Of a stretch of DNA of 64,000 bases, positions 12,420 to 22,089 are shown piece after piece (position 1 is the first letter of the stretch; each line of letters starts with the position of its first letter). The notes under the pieces are model-generated. The model was not told the origin of the DNA. It saw nothing but the letters and a program-made list of their open reading frames with translations, and did not search any database. The stretch comes from Corbicula japonica (taxonomy: Eukaryota > Mollusca > Bivalvia > Venerida > Cyrenidae): positions 8,392,991-8,456,990 of the forward strand of contig JAZAYU010000015.1 in assembly GCA_038501625.1 (NCBI GenBank). The letters run 5' to 3'. Position numbers and translations under genes: made by a program.

Positions 12420-12750
12420 GGACCATAGACGACAATTTCCTTATGATTCTGTTCTTTGGGATGGAAATACTACATTAAAGGTTCTAGCAAACCATAATAT
12501 TTTGGGATATACAAAATTTGTGCTATTTACTTGACACTGTATAGATGCCGAACTGTGCTTAACCCTTGGCTAGGCGGCTTCATCTATTATATTATTTTAT
12601 AAGTAATACAAATGAACAATGTCGTTCAAACCACCAATCATGCGCTTGCTTCATATTTGTCATGCACAGTCGCTCTTTATGTTCCCTTCGCTCCTCAAGT
12701 TCCCTTGTTATCTAATATACAACAATAAGAATACTTGATGCTTGTTTATT
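12420..12750 (+). repeat. Degenerate copy of the GGCTAGGCGG interspersed repeat
   Basis: Contains GGTTCTAGCAAACCAT, then TTGGCTAGGCGGCTT and a final TTCCCTT stretch in the order seen in better copies at 17130-17510 and 63240-63420, but with many substitutions. Confidence 0.4.
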
Positions 12751-13045
12751 TGGAGACTGTTTTATGGGTCTTCGGGGTCTTTTTAATCATATATGTGATA
12801 ATTATTGAAGAATAATTCATTAGATTCACTGAACCACAGGAAAATTGTTAAAGACCTCGAAAACATTTTCTAACAACTTAGTGTTGAATTATAATTGCTT
12901 GGACCTGTATCCTCGCTTACTTCCACCCTTGTTGTATCTACTTTATACCTTTGTCAATGTTTTCCGTTCTTTTTGATGATAAGGATACAGAAATTGATTC
13001 TGCTCATTTCACACATTACACTGTATTAACAAATCAGTTTACATG

Positions 13046-14329
13046 TTACTTAGCACTGACAGTAGTTACAACTAGAAAGATGACAAAACTCAACACAGAT
13101 GACATCGAGAAAATAATGAAGAACATGCGATCAAACATTTCACTAACTCGTCGCCATGTAACTGGCTTTATTTCCTCTACATTTTCCACAGACTTTGATA
13201 ATTTATTTTCAATTGTATCCGCTTCATGTTCATCAACGCTGATGTTTTGAATTTTAATAACTTTATTCACATTATCATTCTTCATTTCTCCACTCTTCGG
13301 GGCTACTTTTTTGCGGCCGGAGCACGTACGTGTATACAGCCATGTTAACCAGACCGGAACCGGAACACTGTCCTCCGTGTGATACCACGTGAGGTTGATG
13401 ACGGTAACCAACACAATAAGCGAGCTGAGAACCATGTCAATCATCAGCTTATACGAGATAATTGGCACTGGATCCGAGCTTCGAGGCAACATGTCACTGA
13501 CGATGGTCAGGAACACTGCAATTGACAAAAGAACCGTAATGCAAAACGAAATCCGTTCTCCTGAGGTGGGAACCAGCAAGAAAACCAAAACATTAAGAAG
13601 GCTGAGAAACATTATTGGAAGTAAGATGTTGATGATGACGAAGGATGGTTTCCGTTCTAAGAAAAAGGTTAAGTTTATCTGGTACCCTCCACCTGCTTCC
13701 GTTGTGGTAATTGTAGATCCCTTTACTTTCCAAACGGAGTTTTCTTGATAAAATTCTAAACTTATTTCCTTTATTCCAGGAATAAGTCGTACTTCGTGTG
13801 TTGAGTAACCAAGGGTATTGAATGAAGTAACGCATTCTTGTACGTCAAACGGATAGTTTTTTACGTTAACGGAGCACGTACTTTCAAACAAGTCTGCAGT
13901 AATCCACAAGGCGGTGCCTTCATAAAAATAACGTATTCTATTCCACTTCTGTCCCATAATATCTATATTATTTGAAGGACTTGATAAAATAAGTTCTGGT
14001 ACCCAAACATTTTCATACAACAAAGCGACTTCCGATATTCCGTCATATAGTGCCGGGTTCCACAGCATGTTGACGTCATTCCATAAAATCACAAACGCTC
14101 CGACAAACGCAAATTTACCGCGAACCTCATCAAATTCTTGAATACTTTTAATGTATGGTTTAATGGTGACGTTAACCGCATTGGCCTGATCCGCCACTGG
14201 ACGAACGTTAACGTTGTAATCTGACAAGAGGTCCCCCACTAACGTCTTGGCGTCGTTCAGCGTTGCGGTGTCAGCGACTGTCAGAAGATTTGTTAAAATT
14301 AGATAAATGTACTTCCACTTACAATCCAT
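13046..14329 (-). CDS. Intronless nicotinic-receptor-like Cys-loop channel subunit 3
   Basis: Predicted 427-residue subunit. The start is placed at the ATG at 14329 because the protein then begins MDCKWKY, aligning with MDLKLKY of the neighbouring paralogue; the open frame upstream to 14371 starts with TTG. Signal peptide, Cys-loop (CSVNVKNYPFDVQEC), four membrane segments and an M2 beginning GERISF with leucine at 9' and aspartate at 20' are present. The M3-M4 loop is charged and about 90 residues. Loop C carries GGGYQ with no cysteine pair, and loop B reads FNTLGYSTHE without the nicotinic tryptophan. By eye it is very close to the gene at 20220-21494 and clearly more distant from the two plus-strand genes. 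Single exon; ligand unknown. Confidence 0.93.
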   Translation of the reverse strand: MDCKWKYIYLILTNLLTVADTATLNDAKTLVGDLLSDYNVNVRPVADQANAVNVTIKPYIKSIQEFDEVRGKFAFVGAFVILWNDVNMLWNPALYDGISEVALLYENVWVPELILSSPSNNIDIMGQKWNRIRYFYEGTALWITADLFESTCSVNVKNYPFDVQECVTSFNTLGYSTHEVRLIPGIKEISLEFYQENSVWKVKGSTITTTEAGGGYQINLTFFLERKPSFVIINILLPIMFLSLLNVLVFLLVPTSGERISFCITVLLSIAVFLTIVSDMLPRSSDPVPIISYKLMIDMVLSSLIVLVTVINLTWYHTEDSVPVPVWLTWLYTRTCSGRKKVAPKSGEMKNDNVNKVIKIQNISVDEHEADTIENKLSKSVENVEEIKPVTWRRVSEMFDRMFFIIFSMSSVLSFVIFLVVTTVSAK

Positions 14330-14655
14330 GTCGGTATTTACAGGAAAATTTGCTTTAACAGGATACTTCAATGTTTAAACATTAAAGAATCCCTCTGCAT
14401 GCATTCTACGTGCTTTATATTTCATCAGTAGTAACTATCAATAAAAAGTTTTTTTCGTCACGGTCGAATAACTATAATATCAAAAGGCCAGTATTTCGCA
14501 TCTTTTCGATTGATTATTGATTCTCATTTTCCATGGAAATTATATTTCGTTCCCTATAGAATTTCAACCGATTGCATGTATTCACTATTTCTATCGAAGT
14601 TATTTAATATAATTACATTTGCGCAATATTTCTTTTGGTCAACTCGTTTAAATAG

Positions 14656-14760
14656 ATAAAAAGGAACTTTGAAAGCCACCAAACACGACAAATATGAAAC
14701 TATTGCCGGCTCGGTATGATAGATCCTGTTTATGGCAGTAGGTAATGAAAGTGATTTCCA
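14656..14760 (-). repeat. Partial copy of the GGCTAGGCGG interspersed repeat
   Basis: Starts GGAACTTTGAAAGCCACC, followed by AACACGACAAATAT and a CCTGTTTATGG.AGTA stretch, matching one end of the repeat family. It interrupts the upstream flank shared with the fourth channel gene, so it inserted after (or was lost since) the duplication. Confidence 0.6.
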
Positions 14761-14832
14761 AACATTTGATCTAGTGAAATAGTAATTACAGTTGAAATTA
14801 AAATATCTTAATTACCGTTTGATGTATTTTAA

Positions 14833-14873
14833 CAATCTCCTTCGCAGAGTTGTCGTTCCTTACACTCACTTTA
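14833..14873 (+). repeat. 41-bp shared block, copy 2
   Basis: Near-identical to 852-892 (two mismatches), about 0.5 kb upstream of the third channel gene and opposite to its direction. Confidence 0.6.
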
Positions 14874-15479
14874 TTTTTTTAATACATACAATTAACTATT
14901 TCATGTTTATTATAATTGTGAACATAATCTTTTAAAATAAGGAACAAATATTTGTCAAGGTTTCGTGAGACATTTGTGTTGTTGTCGTTGTGTTGGTGAC
15001 TTCATCGAATTGCACTTTACGTAAACTCATTTTAAATTCTTAATTTGGATTGAATCAAATTAGAAAATATTTTCCTGTCGCCTGTTTAGTTCAAAGCACC
15101 CACTCTTTATAATGTGTAAATGGATCACTTGCTTAACCGATGAGATATGTGTTCGACATGCCATGTGTCTGTCGAGTTGCGGTTCTCCTAACAGTCTTCT
15201 ATTGGTTGTGTTCGGTGGTTATCAAATTTCCCTTTACATCTATTTCAATATCACATAAGCGTTGTTTGTGCCGTGTGGTGGCTGTAAAATGTCTCCACGT
15301 AATTTCAATCAGGCCTAAAATAAAATATTGTTTGTTTCCCCATCCACGACCGACCCGAGAAAAACGGTGCGACTCGAAAAATTTTATCGTCGAAACCAAA
15401 ATGATATTTTTTTTATTTGGTTCGAAAACCCTGGAGACGAAAAATGCATTTTTTTCCGAATTATATTGAGTACGAAATC

Positions 15480-16030
15480 CATCGCAAGTAAGTATTAGAG
15501 ACGTCGGTGGTTATCAGACCTGTATCAAACGCTTCGGTCCGTTAAAATGTCGCATGTCCTCGGTCTTTCTGTCCAGCGACTTTGTATCTAAATGAAGCAA
15601 CATTTTCTACTTCATAAAATCCGGCTACTTCTCTTCAATCAAAGTAAAATGATTTGTGAACGGTTGCCTGATTCCTTTTGTCCAATCGCGAATTCGATTA
15701 CATAATCTAACTGCCATGTAATGAAAAATGGTGTTTGGGCTGTCTAGCGTTGGCAGAGCATATTCTGTGCTCAAACTGGGGACATTTCATGAAACACAGA
15801 TAATGCCGGCATCTAGGCCATTCAGTTTCGATTGTGTCGAAATTTAAAATGGCTTTGTTGCCTGTGTTGATTTTCATTTCACGGAAACAATAGAATGGAA
15901 GTCTAAGTTTCATGGGATAAAAGTGCGAATTCGTTTGAAAGACAGGCGATCGGCAGTCGAAGAAAGTTATCTTCCATAAACCGGAAGTAGCGTAAAAGTT
16001 TAAGATTACATGTACATCTCAACAATTTAC
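15480..16030 (+). repeat. Dispersed repeat; paralogue of the PIF1-element target
   Basis: Aligns by eye with 30285-30353 joined to 34278-34790. Shared landmarks are TTAAAATGTC, GGTCTTTCTGTC, GGTTGCCTGATTCC, TGTCCAATCGC, ATAATCTAAC.GCCATG and TGTACATCTCA. It lacks the 3.9-kb insertion, so it serves as an empty-site reference. No coding capacity seen. Confidence 0.7.
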
Positions 16031-17129
16031 TTGTTTGTTATTCTGTATAAAAATAAATTCGGTCAAACCAAAAACTTGTATTTTAATGGTTATTTGGTGA
16101 AAGTTTGTTAAAACATAAATAAAATTCAATACAAGTTTCACAATTTGTTTTACACAAAATTAATGTACCAAAAAAGACAAAAACTAAATATTTCATCTCC
16201 GTCTTTTTTCAGTCAGGCAGAATTTCTTATGGTATGGTCCGGCAGAATTTTATTGCTTATCGGATCGAATGATCGGCAATATTTTAACCTTTCGCGAAGT
16301 CCGTAATCCAGGGAACATTCTGTTTGCATCTCTGTTAAAATGTCGACACCAGTCGTTCATTGGTATCCAGGAAAAATTGTAGATTGTCACACAAACAATG
16401 TGTGACATTGATGACGAAGTTGTTAAGCCTGTTGGTGATAGGGAAATTGAAAGCACTTAATTTGGAAAGGAGTCAGAGCGTCCTGTTTCATATTAAAAAT
16501 ATTGCAACACTGAGATGATCAGTAGGCCTACCTGAATATATCTCTATTAAATAAATAATAATTACAGTATCTTATGTTTTCATCGTCAAAATGTGAAATT
16601 TGTATTAAATTGTATTTCAGTTTTAAGTAATAAGGAAGTATATTTCATTATTTATATAACACTATTCCTGGGCAGGCTTATCACAAGGACGACTTGGTCA
16701 TTTTGCGATAAAGGCATTCATCTATAGTACATGTAAACTTTTAACCTATATATTTAAATTTAAGAGTGTTGGTATTCCCCTTGGAGTTTATCCTAGAATA
16801 TCTGTATGTGGATTATAAATCTGAAAAATTTCAAATCAAAAAAATATTTTGATCTACCTACCTACCCATACTAAATCTGCTTGGGTCGGGATGGGAAAAC
16901 AAAGAATATTTTAAGTCTGGCCTCAGTGCTGTTATCAGTTACGTCCTTTGAAGGTCGTTGAGCACGATACTTTTATACTTTCTTCTATAATTACTTTTGT
17001 TTTTATATTTAGGCCAGTTTGAATATGGATTGTTTCAATATCCCAGATAATAAAGATTTGGTATTTGTTCAATCAGCATTAAGATATATTACCTAATTTT
17101 TGTTAAATTTTCGTCTTTGGCGTTGTCAG

Positions 17130-17510
17130 TTAAACGCTGGATCTGAATTCTATGACCCCCTGTCAAAATTATACTCTGTTTTGTTCCGCCCATTATGTTC
17201 TCGTTTAGGGCAAACGCATTCTTTTATTTGATGACCCTAGGCCGATGAACATGGAATGGTATTAATCTGAAAATACCGCATTAAAGGTTTCATGTTCTCC
17301 GCCATATGCAAAGCATCGTTGGAATGGTTCAAAATTTCACTGACTGTTTATTGATGTAAATTGGAGTTGCGCTCAACCCGGTGCTAGGCGGATTGGGCTG
17401 AAATACGCATTTCCATTACTGCCCATGAACAGGCTCAATCAAACCGAGTCTGCAATATTTTTATATTTGTCGTGTTCTGTGGCTTTCAAAGTTCTCTATC
17501 CATCTATTAC
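17130..17510 (+). repeat. GGCTAGGCGG interspersed repeat, near-full copy
   Basis: One of the most complete copies. In order it has CCCCCTGTCAAAATTATACT, TTCCGCCCATTATG, TCTCGTTTAGGGCAAACGC, GCAAAGCATCGTTGG, GTGCTAGGCGGATTGGGC, TACTGCCCATGAACAGGCTC and TGTCGTGTTCTGTGGCTTTC. Other copies are near 12420, 14656, 18020, 25870/28650, 53265, 57765 and 63240. Non-autonomous; the class (MITE or SINE) is not settled because neither terminal repeats nor a tail are clear. Confidence 0.65.
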
Positions 17511-18019
17511 ACCGAATAAAAGTAAAATCTGTTTATTTGTTTTTAAAACAAGCTGGTGAATTGGCGATAACGTTCTCGTTAGGTTGCTCCGGTTACATCA
17601 TTACAACTGATTTTAAAGACCCTATTCTTAAGAAATGTGAAATTACTTGCGACGTTACTTGTTAATTTATTAATTAATTGGTCCTCAAAGAACCGCAAAC
17701 CGATTATTATTTAAGATGTTCGGACAATTTCATCCCAGAAAGAAGGATATACGATAAAATTGTTCTGGAATATAATATTTGTTGTATTTGTTTAAACCCT
17801 TTTGAACTGGGCCTTTTAATCCGCAACGCGAGAAACATGTCTCTCTACTTAATATTTTTACTTTGAGAAAATGAAAATAGCATTCGCACGGATGCGGATC
17901 AAAATATTCTTCAGTTTAGAGTGGGGTGTTTGAAATATGTATGAGTCACGTAACCTGTCTCGGCTATATTACGAAATGCGTTCTTCTTGTCATATTATCT
18001 TATGCTTAACCGACGAAAG

Positions 18020-18250
18020 TGGAACTTACGAAGCAATCGAACACGACAAGTATATTTATGAAAATATCGCAGGCTAGGTTTGATCGAGCCTGTTCATAAG
18101 CAGTAATGGAAATGCATCTAACTGCCCAAGCCGCCTAGCCCATCACTACACAGTACATAGGTTTCATCTATCCCAAACGATGGTATGCATTTGCCGGTGA
18201 ACATTGAACCTTCAATTCGGTATTTTTATATTAACACCATTCCCTGATCT
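18020..18250 (-). repeat. GGCTAGGCGG interspersed repeat, minus copy
   Basis: Reverse-complement copy with GAACACGACAAGTATA, GCCTGTTCATAAGCAGTAAT, AAGCCGCCTAGCCC and a later CCAAACGATGG.ATGCA stretch. Confidence 0.6.
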
Positions 18251-18295
18251 ATAAAAAGCGAGTGTTTCGTCTATAATCAATCGTTTCAGATGAAT

Positions 18296-18384
18296 TGCCT
18301 CTAGCTAGGATCGAACCCGCACCGTCACGGCGACAGCGCCTAGCCCTGCAATTCCAGTTACGCAACCAACTGAGCTAGCCGGGA
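18296..18384 (-). repeat. tRNA-like element, minus-strand copy
   Basis: Reverse complement of 5472-5560 over 89 bp with few differences; it retains the A-box TAGCTCAGTTGG and B-box GGGTTCGATCC. A third, broken copy at about 18546-18572 preserves only the 3' end plus the flank found after the 5.5-kb copy. Confidence 0.6.
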
Positions 18385-18545
18385 CAACCCTAAAAAAGGT
18401 TGATCGGATAGCCCTGATATACGTAATCATCACTGCATGACATCGGTAACGGATTACTTTTACTAATAACAGTACTGACTATATGTACGGGGAGACATTT
18501 TTACGGCCGCCACAATGCACAAATAGCGCTACTGTGAATTTCAAA

Positions 18546-18572
18546 TGATAGTGCCTCTAGCTGGAAGCGAAT
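18546..18572 (-). repeat. Broken third copy of the tRNA-like element
   Basis: The reverse complement reads TTCGCTTCCAGCTAGAGGCA followed by CTATCATTT, which matches 5541-5568 including flank beyond the 89-bp core. The element plus flank was therefore copied together. Confidence 0.5.
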
Positions 18573-18964
18573 ATAAGACATAAGGCACAAGCCTGCAATA
18601 TTCAACCTTCTCTTGCTTAGAATATTTGATTTAACCATAAAATCATTTGCTTAGATTTAAATTGAATATGTATTTACAAATCATTATCAGTTATCAATAT
18701 TTACACAATTCATTCATAGGTTCGTTGTACAATTATAGTTCTTCGAATACAGAAAAATCAGACAGTTTAAGTAAATGGTTCGCCTCCCAACCGATTAATT
18801 ATTAATCAGTAAAGGCCTGCTTAATCAGTAATGTATCTACAGTTTTCATATAAGGCTGAGTTATTGGCTATTTTTGTGTGTCCTTATTTGTTTTTCTATC
18901 CAGAAGTATAGAAATTAGGATGTGTGACATTTTTGGCAGAAAAAAAAATACTTTTCGCAGTACG

Positions 18965-19200
18965 AAACAAGCACTCGAATTGTAAGCCACACATCCTGGG
19001 TTCGAGTCCTGTTACGGTTGCAAACAATCCCCTCTGCGACAATTAGAGCTCAATAGGAGATTGTGAGGAAATATGTCCCGTAACAAGTTTATTCGCTTTT
19101 ACGTGTAGGACAGACTTGCAGGCCGGGTTGCGAAATCGGGACAGCACTCGCCTTTCAAGCGAGGGATCTCGGGTTCGAGTCCAGGTCTGGCTGCTCATTT
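18965..19200 (+). repeat. Pair of degenerate tRNA-like modules, possible old LTR mini-element
   Basis: Two B-box motifs GGGTTCGAGTCC lie about 170 bp apart (near 19001 and 19173). The second module reads CACTCGCCTTTCAAGCGAGG and then GTCTGGCTGC, closely matching the tRNA-like part of the LTRs at 50402-50806. It is preceded near 19074 by TGTCCCGTAAC, resembling the LTR start TGTCACGGTAC. No primer-binding site or TSD is recognised, so membership in that family is tentative. Confidence 0.4.
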
Positions 19201-19309
19201 TCCTATTATTATGGTAACAATAATATGTAATTCTTTATAGAAGAACTTTAATGCTTTAAAGTTTTCATACAAAACATTGTGTTTAGACAAGGGTTTTTGC
19301 GTACATGGT

Positions 19310-21890
19310 AAACAGTACGATAAAGCACAGTACAGTACAGTATAGCACGGCACAGAACAATACAACACAATAAGGGTAAAAACGTCAAAATACATTTTGT
19401 TCTTTTCTTCATCCCAAAACATGATACAAATCTTTTAATGGTGTTTTAAATTATCAACACTTCCAATATCAGTTAAAAATTAGTACTCGTGAATTCAACT
19501 ATAATTTTGATATGGCGATTGCTTAGAAGATTCAAATCGCACTTTTGCGGCATGAACAGTTCGTTATTTTACCAACATGCAAATTCTGTGACAGCATCTG
19601 CATTTAAAATTATACCATTATTCAAATATATTTTCTCACACTGGAATGGAATGTTAAGCCTAAATACTATCAAATATTGAATATTAATTTCAGAGTACGT
19701 TTTACCAAAAAGTACTATTCATTAAATTTTGTAAAATGTAATATCTCTTTAGTGATTCCTAAGGACAAAAAAATGGAGCCTTCATTTTCTGCCATGGATG
19801 TTCTGCACAGTGACTGGGAAATTTTCTTGTAATCTACATAGTACATACAAAAATAACTGTTGATGTTTTTTACAACTGCGAGTTAATGGGTTATCACTTT
19901 TTATCTACTGAGCAAAAAGAAAACATAAGTTTTATGGAATAACCCAAAAAACTGATTTTTGGCCGTCAAAAAGGTTTAATAATCATTTGTTTAATATTAA
20001 ATTTGAAGTATCACGCTTACATCTCACCTATTTTATCTATTATTGAAAAATAATATCAATACTTTCTTCTCTGTATTTCTGTTCTCTGTTGCGATCAAGA
20101 TATTACAATTGATTAAGATAAAATTAAGCGAAAATATCAAATAAACATTAACATTAACATTAACAATAAACATTGTTCAACATTTCTCCATGTTATCACA
20201 GTTAACGAAATATTTAACTTTACTTAGAGCTGGAAGAGGTTACCGCCAGAAAGATGACGAAACTCAACACAGATGCCATGGTGAAAATAATGAAGAACAC
20301 CCGATCTAACATTTCACTCACGCGTCGCCATGTAACTGGCTTTCCATTTTCCACAAGCTTGGACAATTTATTTTCCACTGTATCCGCTTCATATTCACCA
20401 ACGCTGGTATTTCGTATTTTTATAACCTTGTTCTCATTAGCATTCTTTATTTCTCCGCTCTTTGGGACTACTTTCTTGCGGCCGGAGCACATACGTGTAT
20501 ACAGCCATGTTATCCAGACCGGAACCGGAACACTGTCCTCCGTGTGATACCACGTGAGGTTGATGACGGTAACCAACACAATAAGCGAGCTGAAAACCAT
20601 GTCAATCATCAGCTTATACGAGATAATTGGCACTGGATCCGAGCTCCGAGGCAACATATCGCTGACTATGGTCATGAACACTGCAATTGACAAAAGAACC
20701 GTAATACAAAACGACATTCTTTCTCCAGATGCGGGAACCAGCAAGAAAACCAAAACGTTTAGCATGCTAAGGAACAATATTGGAAGTATGACGTTGATGA
20801 TGACAAAGGATGGTTTCCGTTCCAAGAAAAGCGTTAGGTTTATCTGGTACCCTCCGCCAACTTCCGTTGTCGAAACTGTAGATCCCTTTATTTTCCAAAT
20901 AGAGTTTTCTTGATAAAGTTCCATAGTGAATTCCTTTATTTCGGGTATAAGTCGAACTTCGTATGATGGGTAACCGAGAGCATTGAATGACGTAACGCAT
21001 TCTTGTACGTCAAACGGGTAGTTTTTAACGTTTACGGAGCACGTACTTTCAACCAAGTCCACGGGAATCCACACAGCGGTGCCGTCATAATAATAACGTA
21101 TTCTATTCCACTTCTGTCCCAAACTATCTACGTCATTTGAAGGACTTGATAAAATAAGTTCTGGTACCCAAACATTTTCGTATAAGAACGAGGTTTCCCA
21201 AATTCCACCATATTGTGCCGGGTTCCATATCATGTTGACGTCATTCCATATTATCACAAATGCTCCGACAAATGCAAATTTACCCTGTACCTCATCAAAT
21301 TCTTGAATACTTTTAATGTACGGTTTTAATGTAACGTTTACCGCATTGCCCTGATCCGCCACCGGACGTACGTTAACGTTGTAATCTGACAAGAGGTCCG
21401 CAACTAACGTTTTGGTATCGTTCAACGTTGCGCTGTCAGCAAATATCAGAATATTAGTTAAAACTAGACACGTGTATTTCAATTTAAGATCCATTTCGAC
21501 ATTAAGAAGAACACTGACATAAACTAGATACTTGAATGTTTAAGCATTCGTGAATCCTTTTCTCCTAGAACATTGAATTATACTTTATTAAGAGTAATTA
21601 TCAATAAATGGGTTTTGTCGTCGGTATCGAATAAATTTGATATTCAATGGACACTGTTTCTCGTCCTTTTTTTTAATATTGATTGAATTTGTTTAAATAA
21701 AAAGAAAACTTAATTGAAAATCTATTACGGTTCCCTATAGAATTTCGCCAATTTGCTTGTATTCACTAACTACCTCGAAGTTATGTTATATTAATTACTT
21801 TTTAATCTTAATTTCCGTCAGAGCTTTTAAGCTATTGACAATAGTTTGATATGGTCAACGGGAACAAAATAGCTTAATTACCATTCGTTG
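19310..21890 (-). repeat. Segmental duplication unit B (channel gene 4 plus flanks)
   Basis: Counterpart of about 12160-14830. The shared upstream block reaches CTTAATTACC near 21874, directly before the LINE tail; the same block in unit A continues uninterrupted near 14808. The LINE therefore inserted into this unit specifically. Confidence 0.65.
20220..21494 (-). CDS. Intronless nicotinic-receptor-like Cys-loop channel subunit 4
   Basis: Predicted 424-residue subunit starting MDLKLKYTC with a signal peptide. The Cys-loop is CSVNVKNYPFDVQEC; M1 contains SFVIINVILPILFLSMLNVL, M2 begins GERMSF with leucine 9' and aspartate 20', and M4 is at the C-terminus (VFFIIFTMASVLSFVIF). Loop B reads FNALGYPSYE and loop C is GGGYQ without adjacent cysteines, so the canonical acetylcholine box is absent. 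It is nearly identical in architecture to the gene at 13046-14329; the two arose by DNA-level duplication because flanks are shared. Single exon; expression and partners unknown. Confidence 0.93.
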   Translation of the reverse strand: MDLKLKYTCLVLTNILIFADSATLNDTKTLVADLLSDYNVNVRPVADQGNAVNVTLKPYIKSIQEFDEVQGKFAFVGAFVIIWNDVNMIWNPAQYGGIWETSFLYENVWVPELILSSPSNDVDSLGQKWNRIRYYYDGTAVWIPVDLVESTCSVNVKNYPFDVQECVTSFNALGYPSYEVRLIPEIKEFTMELYQENSIWKIKGSTVSTTEVGGGYQINLTLFLERKPSFVIINVILPILFLSMLNVLVFLLVPASGERMSFCITVLLSIAVFMTIVSDMLPRSSDPVPIISYKLMIDMVFSSLIVLVTVINLTWYHTEDSVPVPVWITWLYTRMCSGRKKVVPKSGEIKNANENKVIKIRNTSVGEYEADTVENKLSKLVENGKPVTWRRVSEMLDRVFFIIFTMASVLSFVIFLAVTSSSSK

Positions 21891-22089
21891 TTATTATTAT
21901 TATTCTCTTTATTTCCACCAAAAAGTGATTAACAAACAAGACATAGAAGGACATGGCAAAATGTACATGACATGACAAAGCCGACAACTACAAATTATAC
22001 AAATACATTTAACATAGACATAAGAGGTCCAAACTCAAAAAAAAAAAAAAAAAAAAAAAAAAACATAGAAGGCAAAATACCTGAGATAG

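Larger units (their letters stand above)
7640..13045. other. Gene-free interval between channel genes 2 and 3
   Basis: No coding exon recognised. The interval contains a diverged direct duplication (about 8390-8600 and 11610-11815), an inverted pair of a dispersed repeat (about 7965-8020 and 9930-10160), a degenerate copy of the GGCTAGGCGG interspersed repeat (about 12420-12750), and the start of the flank shared with the fourth channel gene (from about 12160). An open frame at 9928-10161 lies inside repeat sequence. Confidence 0.5.
12160..14830 (-). repeat. Segmental duplication unit A (channel gene 3 plus flanks)
   Basis: Similarity to about 19310-21890 extends beyond the coding region on both sides. 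Downstream, both have an ACAG-rich tract and TTTTAAATT.TCAACA. Upstream, both share TTCCCTATAGAATTTC and CTTAATTACC. This unit carries an extra interspersed-repeat insertion at about 14656-14760 that unit B lacks. Boundaries are approximate. Confidence 0.7.
14330..20219. other. Interval between channel genes 3 and 4
   Basis: No coding exon recognised. It contains the 41-bp shared block (14833-14873), a dispersed repeat that is the paralogous empty site of the PIF1 element (about 15480-16030), two copies of the GGCTAGGCGG repeat in opposite orientations (about 17130-17510 and 18020-18250), the minus-strand tRNA-like element (18296-18384) with a broken copy (about 18546-18572), and two degenerate tRNA-like modules (about 18965-19200). 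Short open frames around 15140-15470 lack recognisable domains. Confidence 0.5.

Noticed and set aside
13389..13748. 119-residue plus-strand frame, with a near-identical one at 20554-20913
   Set aside because: Antisense shadow of the conserved M1-M3 coding region of the two minus-strand channel genes.
14330..14371. In-frame extension of channel gene 3 upstream of 14329
   Set aside because: Begins with TTG; the paralogue at 20220-21494 starts exactly at the position corresponding to 14329.
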